This document shows positions 12,576 through 25,601 of a stretch of DNA of 64,000 nucleotides, in pieces. Made by a program: the position numbers and the translations under genes. The stretch comes from Saccharum officinarum. Taxonomy: Eukaryota > Streptophyta > Magnoliopsida > Poales > Poaceae. The DNA is taken from positions 10,210,214-10,274,213 of the forward strand of contig CM036188.1 of assembly GCA_020631735.1 (NCBI GenBank). Reading direction: 5' to 3'. The notes below the pieces were generated by a model that saw only the letters and a list, made by a program, of their open reading frames with translations, had not been told where the DNA came from and searched no databases. Within the stretch, counting starts at the first letter, position 1, and every line of letters starts with the position of its first letter.

Positions 12576-15500
12576 TGTAACACCCCAGGTGTTTGTCACT
12601 CACTAAGTAGTGGGTTTGAGCTTAAACATGACAGATTAAGTGGATGTTGCATCATTGCTTTACATATAGGTCCCTTTTGAAAATATATGCTTGGGTAGTG
12701 TTATTACAATGTATTCATGTGTCTCACCTTAGTACCTACCTATATTGATCCCTGGAAAAGTTTCATGAAGTTTGGAATCAAAAAGTCACATGAAATGATA
12801 AGTTATATGCTTGTTTGGATTATAACTTAAACCTGCCTTACATCCCATGGGAACTAGTGTTTATGCAACATACAAATGCAACATGTGCAACACCGCTTGG
12901 ACACATGTGGAACACCCTAGTGGAACATGTGTAGCAGGTATCTTGAAACAAGCACTACAATTATAGTGACTTCTATGTTTCAATGCATGTGAGGCCTACA
13001 CTTTTGTGCAACCTATGAATGGTGGGTATGTTTGGCCTCTACAACACCTTAACTACACCTAGGACACTTAATGGAACAATGTTCATGTTGATCATTTTGC
13101 CTAAATGTGCTTCTAAGTGATGGTTGACCATGTATGGACCCTAGAACCCTTTTGTTTGACCATTTCAAAAGTCTGACCTAGAAGCTTTGCATGACTGTGC
13201 ACTCTTTTACAAAGTTCTAGAGAATTTTATAAGGAACAAACTTTGTTTAAGAGTTAAGTCATGAAAATATGTGGAACATGCTAAAAAAGGGCCCACAAGT
13301 CAGAAATAGGGCTGATTTCAGCACTTAGAAATTTAAAGCCCTGATTTCAGTGTCATCGACATTGGCATTCCGCGTTCTCCAAAATTCGTTAAGCAACTTG
13401 AGTTGGTCCAAAAATAAAAGTTGAAGGTTATATTATGGGGAAGAGCATGCATGAAGATGGCACTTGTTGGAGTCCATTTTGCTCAGCATTTTTGAAGGTT
13501 CGTCAATTGTTGACAACGCGTTGACAATGCTGGTTTGGAGCCTCATTATCCACTAATCCGTAACCCTAATGACCATGACCCTTAAACAAGTTTTGTAGAG
13601 GGTTATGTGGGCTTCAATTTAGATTTTGGGCCCATGACCTAATTCGGCCTGTAGACGGCCCAAATCAGTGCTCCACTTCGCCCACACCGTCACTCGCCAG
13701 GTGTTCGTTGAAATGCCGCAAAGGCCGACGTGTGTCCAAGTGCGTGGCAGCCATGCCTAGCTCGCACCCCTATCTCCTTGGACGCGTGCCCTGCTCTTCC
13801 TTGCGTCGGTGTGGACGTCGTGCTGCCAGAGTCGCTTCTTCCTCGCGCTCGAGCGCTCCAGAGCGGAGCAGCCATGGAAGCCGCCATGGCCGAGCTCCAG
13901 AGCTCGCGACCACAACGTCGTTCTCGCGGTCTTGTCTAGTCGAAGGCGGAGTGAAGCACACCACCACCTCCGCCTCTCACTGCCGCAACCACCACAACCA
14001 CCCCCGGCTTCTCCTCGCCGTCGTAGAGCGCGGCCACCGTGCACACCATGGCCAAGCTCCGAGCCGCCACCGCATTCCCTTGCTTCTGGCCTCCTTCTGT
14101 CCAAACAAACCATACGACCATCTCCCTCACCTCGTGCCGCACCTCACGTGCCCTTCGCCTGAGGCCGCTCTTCACCGGAACGCAGCCACCAACTACCGCC
14201 GTCGTCCCGTGCCACCGGTGCACGTGGCCAGGCCGCGTTCAGCCTCCGCGGAGTGAGCTGCGGCCATCCCCGATGGCGCATGGACCCCCTGGTGCTCCTC
14301 GCTGCTCCACCGCCCCTATTTCTCCTCTCCGCCGGGATAGCCACCGGAGCCGCCGCTGGTGGTCCACCTGCGTCCGTGGCCGACCATCTACAGGCCACCA
14401 CCGGCCGAGCCATGGGCTGATTGGGGTGCGCAGCAGCATGAGCCAGCCCCCAAACTGACCGTGCCGCTGCCACTGGCCACCGGAGCCGCCCCTGCCAGCC
14501 GGCCGAGCCGGTCCCGGGAGCTCCTCTGTTTTTCCCCAGCGAGGGAGGAAGGAGATCGGCTCCTGTCTCTCTGTCTCTCTCTCTGTGTGGTTGACTGACG
14601 AGCGGGTCCGAATGAGCAGCGGGTCCCACTTGTCGGTTTAAGAAAGTGGTTGTCTAGGTATGTATTCGGGTGGGCGTAGCAAATGAAGTTAGGGTGGTTT
14701 TAATCCTGATTTTGAATTTCCATTTCATGTAAATCTTCTAAAATGCATATCTCTTGCTAGGTAAATCCAAAAATAGCAAAAGTGGACTTTTTGGAAACCT
14801 TGAGAAAAGATCTATGCAGTGGAGTCATAATATGTTACATGTTTGTAGGTATTTTCTAATGTATTTATTTAAGTTTTAAAAATACTCTAAAAATGCCTTT
14901 AAACTTAACCAGAACAAGATCTGGAGTTTTAGAACCCCAAAAATGGTGATTCTTGTTTTGTTAATTTTGTGATGACATGTACTTGCTAGAAAAAATATTA
15001 AACACACTATTTGTTCACTGTTTTCTTAGGGTTTTGATTGGACCTTGATAAATAAGGAATTTACATTATATTGCTTGTTATTTTTATATCTTGAGTTGTG
15101 CTACTCCAATTGATGTGAAATTTTTATGGTAGGCTTGCCATGCTATGGATGTACTTTGGTATAAATTTCATGGTCATTGCTTTCTTTATGCTCAAGTTAT
15201 TGATTTAACTTGTTTATAGCTGGATAAATAGCTTATAAATAATATATAAATGATAAAATAGAAAATGTTGTTCCATTACCTTAGAATGATGTTTCTCTAT
15301 CATATTGATTCATAATATGACCTTGTGTTCACAGAAAATATTGAGTGTTAAGTTTAACTTGCTCTCACATGATTTATTGCTATAGCCATTTGTCTTTTTC
15401 ATAGAGGTTGTTATACATATCCAAATGGTTTCAAGTTTGGATAGTGGACTTTTGGGAGCATGTGTAGGCCTCTGTAATTTTGGTAGAATTTATTATACAC

Positions 15501-17931
15501 TTTTGATATGTGTTCATAATTCCACCATATTATCTAAATAAATTAAGAAAATGCATTAAAAGAAATTATTTAGAAATGGACACTATGTTTTCTGATGTTC
15601 ATTAGTCATGTATGAAATGTTGGTAAAGTTGGTTTTGCCCAATTATATGTTTGTAATGGAAGTTAATAATTATTTCTTGCAAATGAGGTTTCTGGATAGA
15701 TCTAGGAACTTAGCAAAGTTCTTCAATGTAATGTGCTTTGTTGTGAAACATATTTATACAAAAGTTGTAGATAATTTATGTATCTAGCTGCTGTTAAAAT
15801 TTGGTGGTATTTGGCCATGTGGTTTAGGAGTTATAGCTGTTTAAAGTTGGGGTACAGAATTGCTTGCTCTCTGTCTTGTTAGACCAGTTTCTGTATTTGT
15901 GTAAATTCGACATGTTAAACATTAGAATCATGCTGTGATGATATTAAATGAAATGTAGAGAATTTCATAAGCTTTCTGTAATGTCTTATTTCATATCATT
16001 TGGATTTGTATATCTCCAGATATGATTGATTTGTGAAGCTACTGTTTGCTTGTCCAGAAATTGATAAATTCCAATTATAGTTGTTTGCTTGTATATTGTT
16101 AAGTGTGACTTATGCCTTTGAGGGTAGTTAAGTTAATTAGCTCTAGGTGTTTATTAGAACTTGGGTATGCTTGCTTGATTGCTATAGTTATTGCACTTCT
16201 ATGCATTCACACATGTGCATGGTTGCATCTCATATAGGTACGCTAGCAGAAACGTGTGAAAGATGTGGCGTTGGAGCCAAACCCGAAGACGGTGTTTGGT
16301 GGATCCATCCCGAAGATAGAAGGATTGGGCAAGTGCTAGATGGGAGGATGCTCGCCAAGTGAATTCATCTGACATACTCTAACTTGAGTCGGATCCCAGG
16401 CAAGCCCCGGAGCATTATAAGCCTCCTACGTTCAAAGCAATTAATTATATAAATGTTATAAGTATTGTTGCATTAAGTGGTAGGAGTTGGTTGAAAACCT
16501 TACTGCATTATATCACTCCTTGTCCAGATATATATATCCCAGAATCCTACATAGACCAGGATCGAGTAGATGCTTATTCCTGCTTTAAGCGGTAGAAGTC
16601 AGGTGATTTCCTGTCACCTGCGAGATATATGGATATTCATATATGGCACGGTTGGCTATATTTGCTATCGTGGAATGGAACCATGTGTTAATAAAATGAA
16701 ATGAGACCGGGCGGGATGATGATAGTGAAGCGACAAGGCATGAAGGTCTTGGGTGTGGATCTATCCCCGTCTGAGTCGTTTAAGGACCGATTCGCTGTAC
16801 GTCCTTGAGTCATGTTGAACGCAGTCTAACACTTAGTTGGCCGGATAAGCCGTTCCGACCGCGAAGCCGAGTAATATGGTTCAGGCCGGGAATCGAATGG
16901 TAGGTTGCTTCTTAGAGGAGAGAAAGGATGTGCTTGGGGACATTGGCGTGAGACAAAGGGAGGGTTAGAGTCCCTATCACCTGGCAGAGTGTCGCCCTTG
17001 GGGTCGCGACATCATTCGGACCCGTGATTCCTGAATCATATGAAAAGGTGGCTTGTGCAACCCTGGTAGGAGCCTGCATGGTTAGTGTTAGAAATACCCC
17101 TCCAGCTGGATAGGAATTCGATTCGAATCGCCGTCGCTCCCGGTTAGTGAGCACTTGACTTGAGCAGCGGCAACGTAGATTCAATTAAATTGAACTGATG
17201 GTTAATTGGATCACGATGGAAAGGTTGCCTCAATTTATACCTGCTATGGTTAATATTCTTTGCTCCTAATAAAGTGAGTGCTCTAGTACAGGTGCTAATA
17301 TAGATGACAGGTTAATGATGATTAACTTGATGCTTAAGCATTAATGATTACTTATCTGTATTAAGCTTTTATGCAAAATGTTGTCAAGCCATCCCACTTT
17401 ATATCAGCCTTGCATGATCCTTGATGTCACCTTATTTCTGGTTTCTGACGAGTAAGTCTAGCTGAGTACCTTCTCGTACTCTGGGTTTTATCCCCACTTG
17501 TTGTAGGTTGTGGTGTATCACGGCGACTGCAAGAGTTGGTTGGCTCCTGCCTTGTGGCAGAGTGTGATCATGGGCATGATCCTTCTTATTTACCTTGTCT
17601 CTAATGCTTTTGTTGGAAGTCGACCGTGGTACTGGCATGTATTTGAAATAAGAATAATGTTAGTTTCAAATTACTTTGCTTCCGCTACTTTTGAACTTAA
17701 GTTGTAATAACTATGTTGAACTCTGATGTATATTGAATTACTTGTGAAATGGTTGTAACATGTGACTTGTTATGTTGAATCACTACGATCTTGGCTGGTG
17801 TGTTGGTTGGTTTGAAATCCCTCGTGATTTCATTGGACTACCGGAGTTATATGGGCTCAAGTGCGAGAATTTGATCACTCCGGTGATTGTTTTTGTACTT
17901 GTGCTCTTATAATTTGGACGGTTCTGTTACA
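12576..17931 (+). repeat. Complete 3' LTR, 5,356 bp
   Basis: It starts TGTAACACCCCAGG immediately after the purine tract and ends TTACA at 17931, with TG...CA borders. It has a GC-rich block (13680-14600), then AT-rich sequence containing degenerate repeats of about 185-190 bp (about 15670-16080) like those in the internal leader. The following 5 bp, GTCTC (17932-17936), are the expected target duplication; its partner lies left of the window. Confidence 0.9.
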
Positions 17932-19334
17932 GTCTCAAGGTCACCAAAACAATGGGTGCATGCATTATATCCCATATTTGTCTATCCTGAAAGATTACTT
18001 AGAGCTGGTCAATCATTGATTGTCACGAACAACAATGCTCGCAGGTTGAATTCTTCCTATTTGTACTCATCCCACACACGCACAGCTGGTTTGCTCCATA
18101 GCAGCTGGAGTTCCACAACTAATGCCCTCAGGTAGACATCGATGTCATTGCCAGGTTGCTTCGGGCCTTGGATAAGCACCGACATCATAATGAACTTCCG
18201 CTTCATGCATAACCATGGAGGAAGGTTGTAGATACATAGGGTAATGGGCCAAGTGCTATGACTAGAGCTCTGGTCCCCAAAAGGATTAAATCCATCTGTA
18301 CTAAATGTGAACCTTAGGTTTCTTGCGTCATCTGTAAAGTCTAGGAATTCTCTATCTATTTCTCTCCACTGGGACCCATCTACAGGGTGTCTCAACATGT
18401 TGTCCACCTTACGGTCTTCTTTGTGCCATCACAACAACTTTGCGTACTCCTTGTTTCTGAACAATCGTTTTAGGCGTGGAATTATTTGAGTATACCACAT
18501 AACCTTGGCAGGGATTCTCTTCTTCGGACGTTCTTCATCCTCAATATCGCCAGGATCATCTCTCAAGATCTTGTACCGTGACACATGGCAAATAGGGCAT
18601 TCATCTAAATTCTCGTGAATGCCACGATATAGGATGCAGTCATTAGGACTTGCATGTATCTTCTTGATTTGTAATCCTAAAGGGCAGACAATCTTTTTTT
18701 GCTTCGTATGTAGTGGTGGGCAATTCATTAGGCTTCGGAAGCATCTTTTTTTGGATTTTCAGTAATTTCCCAAATGCCTTGTCAGATATACCATTCTCTG
18801 TCTTCCACTGTAACAACTCTAGTGTCGTCCCTAGCTTTTTCTGCCCATCTTCGACCGATGGGTAGAGTAACTTCTTGTGATCCTGTAGCATTTGGTCAAA
18901 CATAGCCTTCTCCTTTTCACTTTCACAATCTCTCTGTGCATCACGAATGACATCACCAAGAGCATCGTCATCTTCAGTGATACTGTTTTCTACATTCGCC
19001 TCTTCTTCAACTTCCTCCATCGCGAAGTCACAGTATTGAGAAAAACATCGTCAGGGTCCGCTCGTTCTTCTTCACCTTCTTCCATCATAACCCCGGTCTC
19101 TCCGTGCTTGGTCCAACAAATGTAGTTTGGCATGAAACCCAACTTGAACAAGTGCAAGTCAATACTTCTTGAGCTACAAAATTCTTTCAAATTTATACAC
19201 ACGGCACATGGGCAGCACATAAAACCATCCCGCTTGTTTTCCTCTGCCACTCTGTAGAATTCTTGCACGCCCTCAATGAACTCGTTGGAGCGGTGATCGG
19301 CATTGTACATCCAATGGCGTGTCATTATCTGCAT
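17932..19334 (-). pseudogene. CACTA-1 TNP2-type transposase, 5' part, interrupted by retrotransposon
   Basis: The En/Spm (CACTA) transposase binds its element's ends and catalyses excision. From 19334 leftward there is a transposase-associated N-terminal domain with Cys-rich motif (CCPCAVCINL) in 19334-18990. An acidic linker in another frame (19020-18643) follows, then Cys pairs (CPICHVSRYK), and then the TNP2 core (DGFNPFGDQSSSHSTWP, VTINDWPALSNLSG, GYNACTHC). Frameshifts fall near 19020 and in a T7 run near 18690. In-frame stops occur near 18429 (TGA), 18057 (TAG) and about 17985 (TAG). The frame is cut at 17931/17932 by the LARD-like element right after the ACTHC motif. The protein cannot be made as it stands. 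Confidence 0.9.
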
Positions 19335-19997
19335 TATATGGCATCACATAATTAAAAGCCCAGCATGAGAAAAGAGCGCGACACAACCTTGTCTAATTGA
19401 GTTCAAAATTTTATAAGTGGTTCATCATTTCATAAAATTAATTTGTGGATGTTAATAAAAAGATAGAAAAATCATAAAATTTATATTTTTCTATTAAAAG
19501 GTGTAATTTTATCTGTAAATAAAATTAATTTAAAGAATTTTTAAAGTTAAAATAAATTTGTTTCAAAATTACAAAGAATCAACATTATTTAATATTTTAA
19601 AATGAGAACAAGAACAAATTAAAGTAAAAAAGTATCCTAAAAAGTATATAATAGAACTAAACATTATATGTGTATAGTACTTTCTAGGTACTATAATTAG
19701 CATCGTTCATAAAAATTCAAACATAAAAAGTGATTGGAGCTAGCAATATAAAATAAAATAGCCATACACAACATGGATTTACATATGGTGCTGCTAAAAC
19801 ATAGGAGGATGAAGCTAGCGACCTTTCAAACAAATCGACGATGGCGTAGAAGCGTTTGAAGTGGATTGATCGCCGGAGATGAGACAAGCAAGAACAATGA
19901 AAGAATAAGCAACAAGAACATGAACAAGAAGGGCTCGGGCAGGGAGGAAGAAGAGGGAGGTTCAATTTATAGGGGAGGTTTTAATCCCAGTTGGTAA
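19335..19997 (-). promoter_or_regulatory. CACTA-1 transposase 5' region and promoter
   Basis: AT-rich, no coding frame of note. On minus, CCTATAAAT at about 19965-19973 is a good TATA box about 630 bp before the first ATG used for TNP2. The block ends at a half hairpin (TTTTAATCCCAGTTGGTAA) that continues at 33660 once the LTR insertion is removed. Confidence 0.5.
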
Positions 19998-20936
19998 CAC
20001 CATGTCGGGCCCCCAATTTAGGGTCCTCTGTGCATCATGTATCAGTCCCTGGATCAGTAGCTGATACGCACAATTCGAACAAGATTGATATCAAAAACCA
20101 TACTTTTATTGCTAAAGAAGAAATATTTTACATGGTTCGGGTTACATAGCTTGGGCCACTGGCCTTACATCGTATATTAGAGTTCTAAGACAGCGGTCCT
20201 ACAACATCGTGGCTCCATTCCTATAGGCAACTTGGAGTGAGGACGTAACCCTAGACTTATTCCTCTGCCGTACTCCTAGACATCATAGTCCTAGCGCAGT
20301 TCCTTTGTGTAGTCACACAGCTCCGTCTTCGAATGTGCTCCAGACGTCCTATCCTTGCGTAGTCCTTGGTAGCTTCATCCTCGGATATACTCCTACAACT
20401 TCATTCCTAAAAACATAGAGTGGAGAAGGGGTGAGTACATACGTACTCAGCAAGCCCTAACTTTGGGTTTTGTACATCTGACATCACAACTTGCTCAAAC
20501 TTTTTTCAAATTTTTATCATAGGCTCCTCATGTGATAACATGACACCTCAACAAGTTTCGTAATTTTCCGATTTTGTTTGAATTTTATATAATTAAAAAT
20601 CACTTCTACCACACTTGGATGGTCATATTCCGTAGACAAGGACTTCAAAATTTTGGGTGAGTTTTTGGATATGGCCTCAAAATACATTCTTCAACATGAA
20701 TATCATTTTTTGAATGACTAAGTTTTACTATTTCATGCACCTACAGTTCAAAGTTGGATTATGTAGCGGAAAATTCAATTTAAAGAATTTAGTTAACGAA
20801 ATATAGCAAAAAAAGTCAAAAAATCACAAAACTTTTTGAGGTTCACACTTATCACATGTGAAACCTATGTTAAAAATTTCAAAAAATTAAGAGCAAGTTG
20901 CGGCTGCAAAAAAAAGAGGAAAAAACACAAAAATTC

Positions 20937-21046
20937 TTTGCCGACTGCCTTGGTCTAGGGCAGTCGGCAAAGAGATTATATTAAAATATTGTTCAGTGCC
21001 TTTGCCGACTGCCTATACCGGGGAGCAGTCGGCAAAGGACTTTAAC
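20937..21046. repeat. CACTA-2 left subterminal hairpins
   Basis: Two inverted-repeat units, TTTGCCGACTGCC with its complement GGCAGTCGGCAAAG, the second with a CCGGGG-type loop. They are transposase-binding type repeats and match the many copies at 32720-33280. Confidence 0.8.
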
Positions 21047-21059
21047 CTAAAAAGATTGG

Positions 21060-21915
21060 ACCGGCCCATTTCTACCTCTCTCTCTCCACTCCAATCGGCC
21101 CCCTCCCCTGCCCGCAGCGCCGCCGCCGCGCCCCTCCCCTTCCCGCAGCGCCGTCGCCGGCCCCTCCCCTGCCCGCAGCGCCGCCACCCCTCTCCCCTGC
21201 GCCGCACACCGCTGTGACCCGCACGCCGGCCACGCCGCGCCCCGCGCGCCTGGCCGTGCCCCGCCTCGGCGCCCGGCAGCGCCGCCGTCCCTCTCCCCTA
21301 CGCCGCGCACCGCTACGCCCCGCACGCCGGCCACGCTGCGCCCCGCGTGCCCGGCCGTGCCCTGCCCCGGCGCCCGGCCGCGCCGCGCCCCGGCGCCCCG
21401 GCCTGCCTGCCCCGGGGCCCCGACTGCGCCACGGACCGCGTGCCCGGCCGCACCGCGCCCCGACGCCCCGGCCCGCCCGCCCGGCCGTGCCGCGCCCCGA
21501 CGCCCCGGCCCACCCGCCCCGGCGCCCCGACCACGCCGCGGCCCGCCCCGGCGCCCGACCGCGCCACGCCCCTTTCCGCCCGCCCCGGCGCCCCAGCCGC
21601 GCTGCGCCCTGCGCACCAGCCCGGCCGTGCCACGCCCCGTCGCCCCGCAGCGCCGGCGCCCCGCAGGCCCGGCTCCCCGGCGCCTCGCAGCCCCGCGGCC
21701 ACCCCGGCTCCTCGACAGCCCCTGCGCCCCGGCCCCCACAGCCCCAAGGCAGAGAGGCATGGGAGCAGGACAAGGAAAGGAGGAGAAGGGAGAAGGAGGG
21801 AGAAGGAAGAAGAAGAAGAAGGGAGAAGAGAGAAGGAAGAAGGAAGAAGGAGAAGGAGAAGGAGAAGGAAGAAGGAGAAGAAGAGTAAGGAGGAAGAGAG
21901 AAGGAGAGAAGGTGA
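21060..21915 (+). promoter_or_regulatory. Extreme GC-rich tract followed by GA-rich tract upstream of CACTA-2 transposase
   Basis: 21070-21760 is made of degenerate CGCCCCGGCGCCCGGCC-like units, very rich in CpG. 21760-21915 is almost pure purine (GGAGAAGGA). Long Pro/Arg/Ala or Gly/Arg frames exist on all six frames here and are caused by composition. Position suggests promoter/5' UTR of the transposase; this is inference. Confidence 0.45.
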
Positions 21916-22015
21916 GGAGGTGCCTCGACCGTCTTCTTGGTGTCTACGTTCCGTCGACACCTCCATCGTCGTCGAACCAGCTACAAGAGCAAGGTATATT
22001 AACCCCTTCACTACT

Positions 22016-22230
22016 TGTCGGCCTTCGTGCCGTTGTGATGTCGGCCTTCATGCCGCTGTGGTAATTGGCCTTCGTGCCACTATGGTTATCGGCCTTCACG
22101 CCCTTGTGATGTCGGCCTTCGTGCCGCTGTGGTTATCGGCCTTCATGCCGCGGTGGTTATTGGCCTTCACGCCGTTGTGGTTATTGGCCTTCGTGCTGCG
22201 GTGGTTATCGGCATTCGCGCCGTTGTTTTT
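22016..22230 (+). repeat. 24-bp minisatellite, about 9 copies
   Basis: Unit close to GGTTATCGGCCTTCATGCCG plus CTGT, with variation mostly at third-base-like positions. Since 24 is a multiple of 3 the array is open in one + frame and would encode an 8-residue repeat (LSAFMPLW-like). It lies in the presumed 5' UTR of the CACTA-2 TNP2 gene. It ends at TTTTTTGCAGGTTTC, which looks like a 3' splice site. Confidence 0.8.
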
Positions 22231-25200
22231 TGCAGGTTTCGGAACCTCCCTGTGTAGGGGAGGTGCTACCAGAATTTTGAGTGGATACTAACCTTTTTTG
22301 TCCTTTTTGTAGGATCACCTGTGGAAGGTACTCGGTGACTCCGATCGTCTTCGTGGACGCTGTAGGTCTTCCTGCACCGCGTCGACTCTCCACCGCCCTG
22401 CTACTTGCCTTTGTGCCACTACCCTAGGTATAATTCACCTCTCATCCTTATAGTAGTTGTAGATTGCGCAGCCAAGTTAGGCGTTTCCCGTCCGAAAGGG
22501 ATACGCATTCGTTGGTATGCTGATCAGTGCATATCTGCGATAGTATCTCTTTTGGATTGTCCACGTTTTTTGGACAACACGCGGATGCGTAGATGAGTTA
22601 GCTTTCATGTTCCGCTCCCATTCGAGTCAGAGTTTTGGCCGCACCTTTCCGTTGTTCTCTGGATACACACTCTTCCCGCCGTGACGTGTATCGGGAGAAC
22701 AGCGGGGAGGTGCTGCCGAAATTCCGTCTCGGACGGGAGTGGAGCATGGAAGCTAACCTCATCTACGCATTTTTGGGTGGGATTAGGACCTATCCTTCAC
22801 CTATTAGATGGTAGGAATGCCTTGTAGATGCAAATGATGGTTTTATTACTCGCTTACAATGGCGCATAACAGAGGATGGATGACCGTGAGTGGATGTACA
22901 CTGGCTGGACAACTAAGAGGAAGAGCAATGAATGGGTTAGGGGGACCAATAATTTCCTGGAGCAAGCATTTGGGCCGGCTGCTCAAGGGTCGGATCGGAC
23001 GTTGTGTCCCTGCAAAGAGTGTAAGAACCAAAAAAGAAAAGTACAGAGGGATGTCTACAAAGATCTTTTCAAGTACAGATTTGTGGAAAACTACAAGAGG
23101 TGGATCTTCCATGGTGAAGCAAAAGCGCGTATTAGAGAGGAGGAGGTAAGAGCACGCCTCGAGGAGTATGATGGAGATGCTGGGTTGGCCGACATGGTGG
23201 TAGACTATAACGAGGCACATGGCAATGAAGGATTGATGGAGGAGGATCCAGAGGAAACCGCAAAGGCTTTCTATGAAATGATGTCTTCGACACAGAAGCC
23301 CCTTCACGAGAAGACAACAATGTCGCAACTAGATGCCGTTGGTCGCCTTCTAGGGTTGAAGTCACAGTTGAGCCTGAGTTGAGACGGATTCAATCTCATG
23401 TTGATAGTTTTGGGCACAATGCTTCCGAAGGATCACACGCTGCCAAAGAACACGTACGAGTCAGTGAAGCTCCTCCGAATCGATCCATGGTTGTCCTAAT
23501 GGGTGCGTCCTATTTAGGGGAGAAGATCTAAAGGCTGCAACGCACTGTCCAAAGTGCAAGGCCTCTAGGTATGTGGAGGTAGATGGTGGTGCTGGCAAGA
23601 AGGTGGAGTCTAAGATCCCCAAGATGATCGTCCGGTACCTTCCACTCACCCCGAGGCTCCAACGGATGTTCATGACAGAGGAGTCCGCGAAGCAGATGAC
23701 ATGGCATAAGGATGGCAAAAGATACAGTGACAAGATGGTACACCCATCGGATGCTGAGGCATGGCAGTACTTCGATATGCAGTATCCTGACAAAGCTAAG
23801 GACGCTCGGAATGTACGTGTAGCCATAGCAACAGATGGGTTCAACCCGTATGGAACACATGCAGCCCCGTACACTTGTTGGCCTGTATTTGTGATCCCCC
23901 TCAATCTTCCCCCCGTCGTCATGTTTAAACCGAAGAACGTGTTATTGTCACTGATAATACCTGGACATCCGGGCAACAATATGGGTGTGTTCATGCAGCC
24001 ACTGTGGGATGAATTGGAACATGCTTGGGAAAAGGGGGTACTGACATACGACCGAGCTACAAAGAAGAACTTCACAATGCATGTGTGGTATCTATATTCA
24101 ATGCATGACTTCCTGGCATATGGCATATTCTGTGGGTGGTGTGTTCATGGGAAGTTCCCTTGCCCAGTATGTATGGAATCTGTGATGTTCACCTAGCTGA
24201 AGAAGGGTGGCAAGTACTCTTCGTTTGAAAAACATCGTTAATTCTTGCCTGAGAACCATGAATTCAGACGAGACACCCAACACTTCACTAAAGGAGTTGA
24301 AGTCACCGACCCTATTCCTGAGATTAAGAGCGGTGCCCAGGTCCTTGTCAAGTTACAGGCTCTCAAAATCGACAAAGACACCGGTGGTTTTATTGGGTAT
24401 GATCAGGAACACATGTGGACCCATATATCGGGCTTGACTAGGCTCCCCTACTTCAAGGACCTTCTGCTTCCACACAACATCGATGTGATGCACATAGAAA
24501 AGAATATCGCCGAGGCACTTTGAGGAACCCTCATGGACATAAAACAGAAGTCAAAGGACAACGTTAAGGCTAGACTTGACGTGGAGGTGATCTGTGATAG
24601 ACCAAAGCTAGTGATGAGGACCCCTGCGCCGGGCAAGAATTGGAGAAGAGGGCTAGCCGATTACATCCTGAAAAGGAGCGATAGGAAGAAAGTGCTAGAG
24701 TGGATGAAGACTTTACTATTTCCTGATGGGTATGCGGCGAATCTGAGTAGGAGAGTGAACCTTAAGACTATGAAAGTCTTAGGGATGAAGAGTCATGACT
24801 TCCACATATGGATTGAGCGACTTCTTCCTGCGATGACCCGTGGATACCTCCCCGATCCAGTTTGGCGCGTTCTGGTAGAGTTGAGCTATTTCTTCCGTCA
24901 GCTTTGTACCAGGGAGTTATCTTGAGAAGTGATTCGTGACCTAGAGCATCTTGCACCGCTACTAAATTTGCAAGTTGGAGATGATCTTTTCACCCGGCTT
25001 CTTCCTACCAATGCAGCATATGATCTTGCACCTACCGCGTGAGGCACGGCTGGGGGTCCTGTGCAGGCCCGTTGGTGCTATCCAATCGAGAGGTGTCAAA
25101 AGATTCTTTGAAAAAAGTGTAAAAATAAAGCCAAAATTGAGGCTTCTGTGGCAGAGGCAGCAAGAGTGGAGGAGGTGTCGAACTTCACAAAGGCGTACTG

Positions 25201-25601
25201 TACCGACAACCTTCCGAACATGAACCCACTCCCTCGTTACAATGAGGACGAGAATTTATCGACCCTGAGCCTTTCATGGGGCAACTCGGAAGGGGAAGCG
25301 CAGGTACCCCCAATACGTTGCAACAACATGAGTTTCGCACTATCACGCTCTACGTGTTGTTGAACCTTGAAGAAGTGGTTCCTTATCGAAAGTAAGTTCT
25401 CAATTCTGGACTTGTTACATACGTAGTCAATATCCTCCATCTATCGGTCCGACCCCCTTCATCTCTTGTTTTTCAGGGAGTTTTTTAAGGAATACTGGCG
25501 AAGGAATACGGCTCCTACCGTCCAAGAAGAAGATGATTTCCTAAAAAATGCCAGGCCTGATTTTATTTCATGGTTCCGTACAAAGGTACCATCAAACTTA
25601 C

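Larger units (their letters stand above)
1..17931 (+). mobile_element. Giant non-autonomous LTR retrotransposon (LARD-like, Gypsy-type ends), 5' end cut by window
   Basis: Positions 1-3891 and 14040-17931 are the same sequence with small differences and form the two LTRs. The internal part is 3892-12575. A primer binding site follows the 5' LTR and a purine tract precedes the 3' LTR, so the + orientation is clear. No gag, protease, RT or integrase frame survives inside; only short unrelated frames are seen. Very long LTRs with a non-coding interior are the definition of a LARD. The full element would be about 19.4 kb, with about 1.46 kb of the 5' LTR lying upstream of the window. It interrupts the TNP2 frame of a CACTA transposon at 17931/17932. 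Gypsy affinity is inferred from the TGTAACACCC start and the pol-tail-like sequence before the 3' LTR. Confidence 0.85.

Noticed and set aside
13690..14629. Several frames of 65-182 codons in the GC-rich part of the LTR
   Set aside because: Both strands are open in all frames, there are no conserved motifs, and the equivalent part of the other LTR (200-560) does not keep the frames.
21047..22291. Long overlapping Pro/Arg/Ala and Gly/Arg frames of 220-315 codons on both strands
   Set aside because: They occur in several frames at once, have no domain pattern and follow from the CpG-rich repeat composition.
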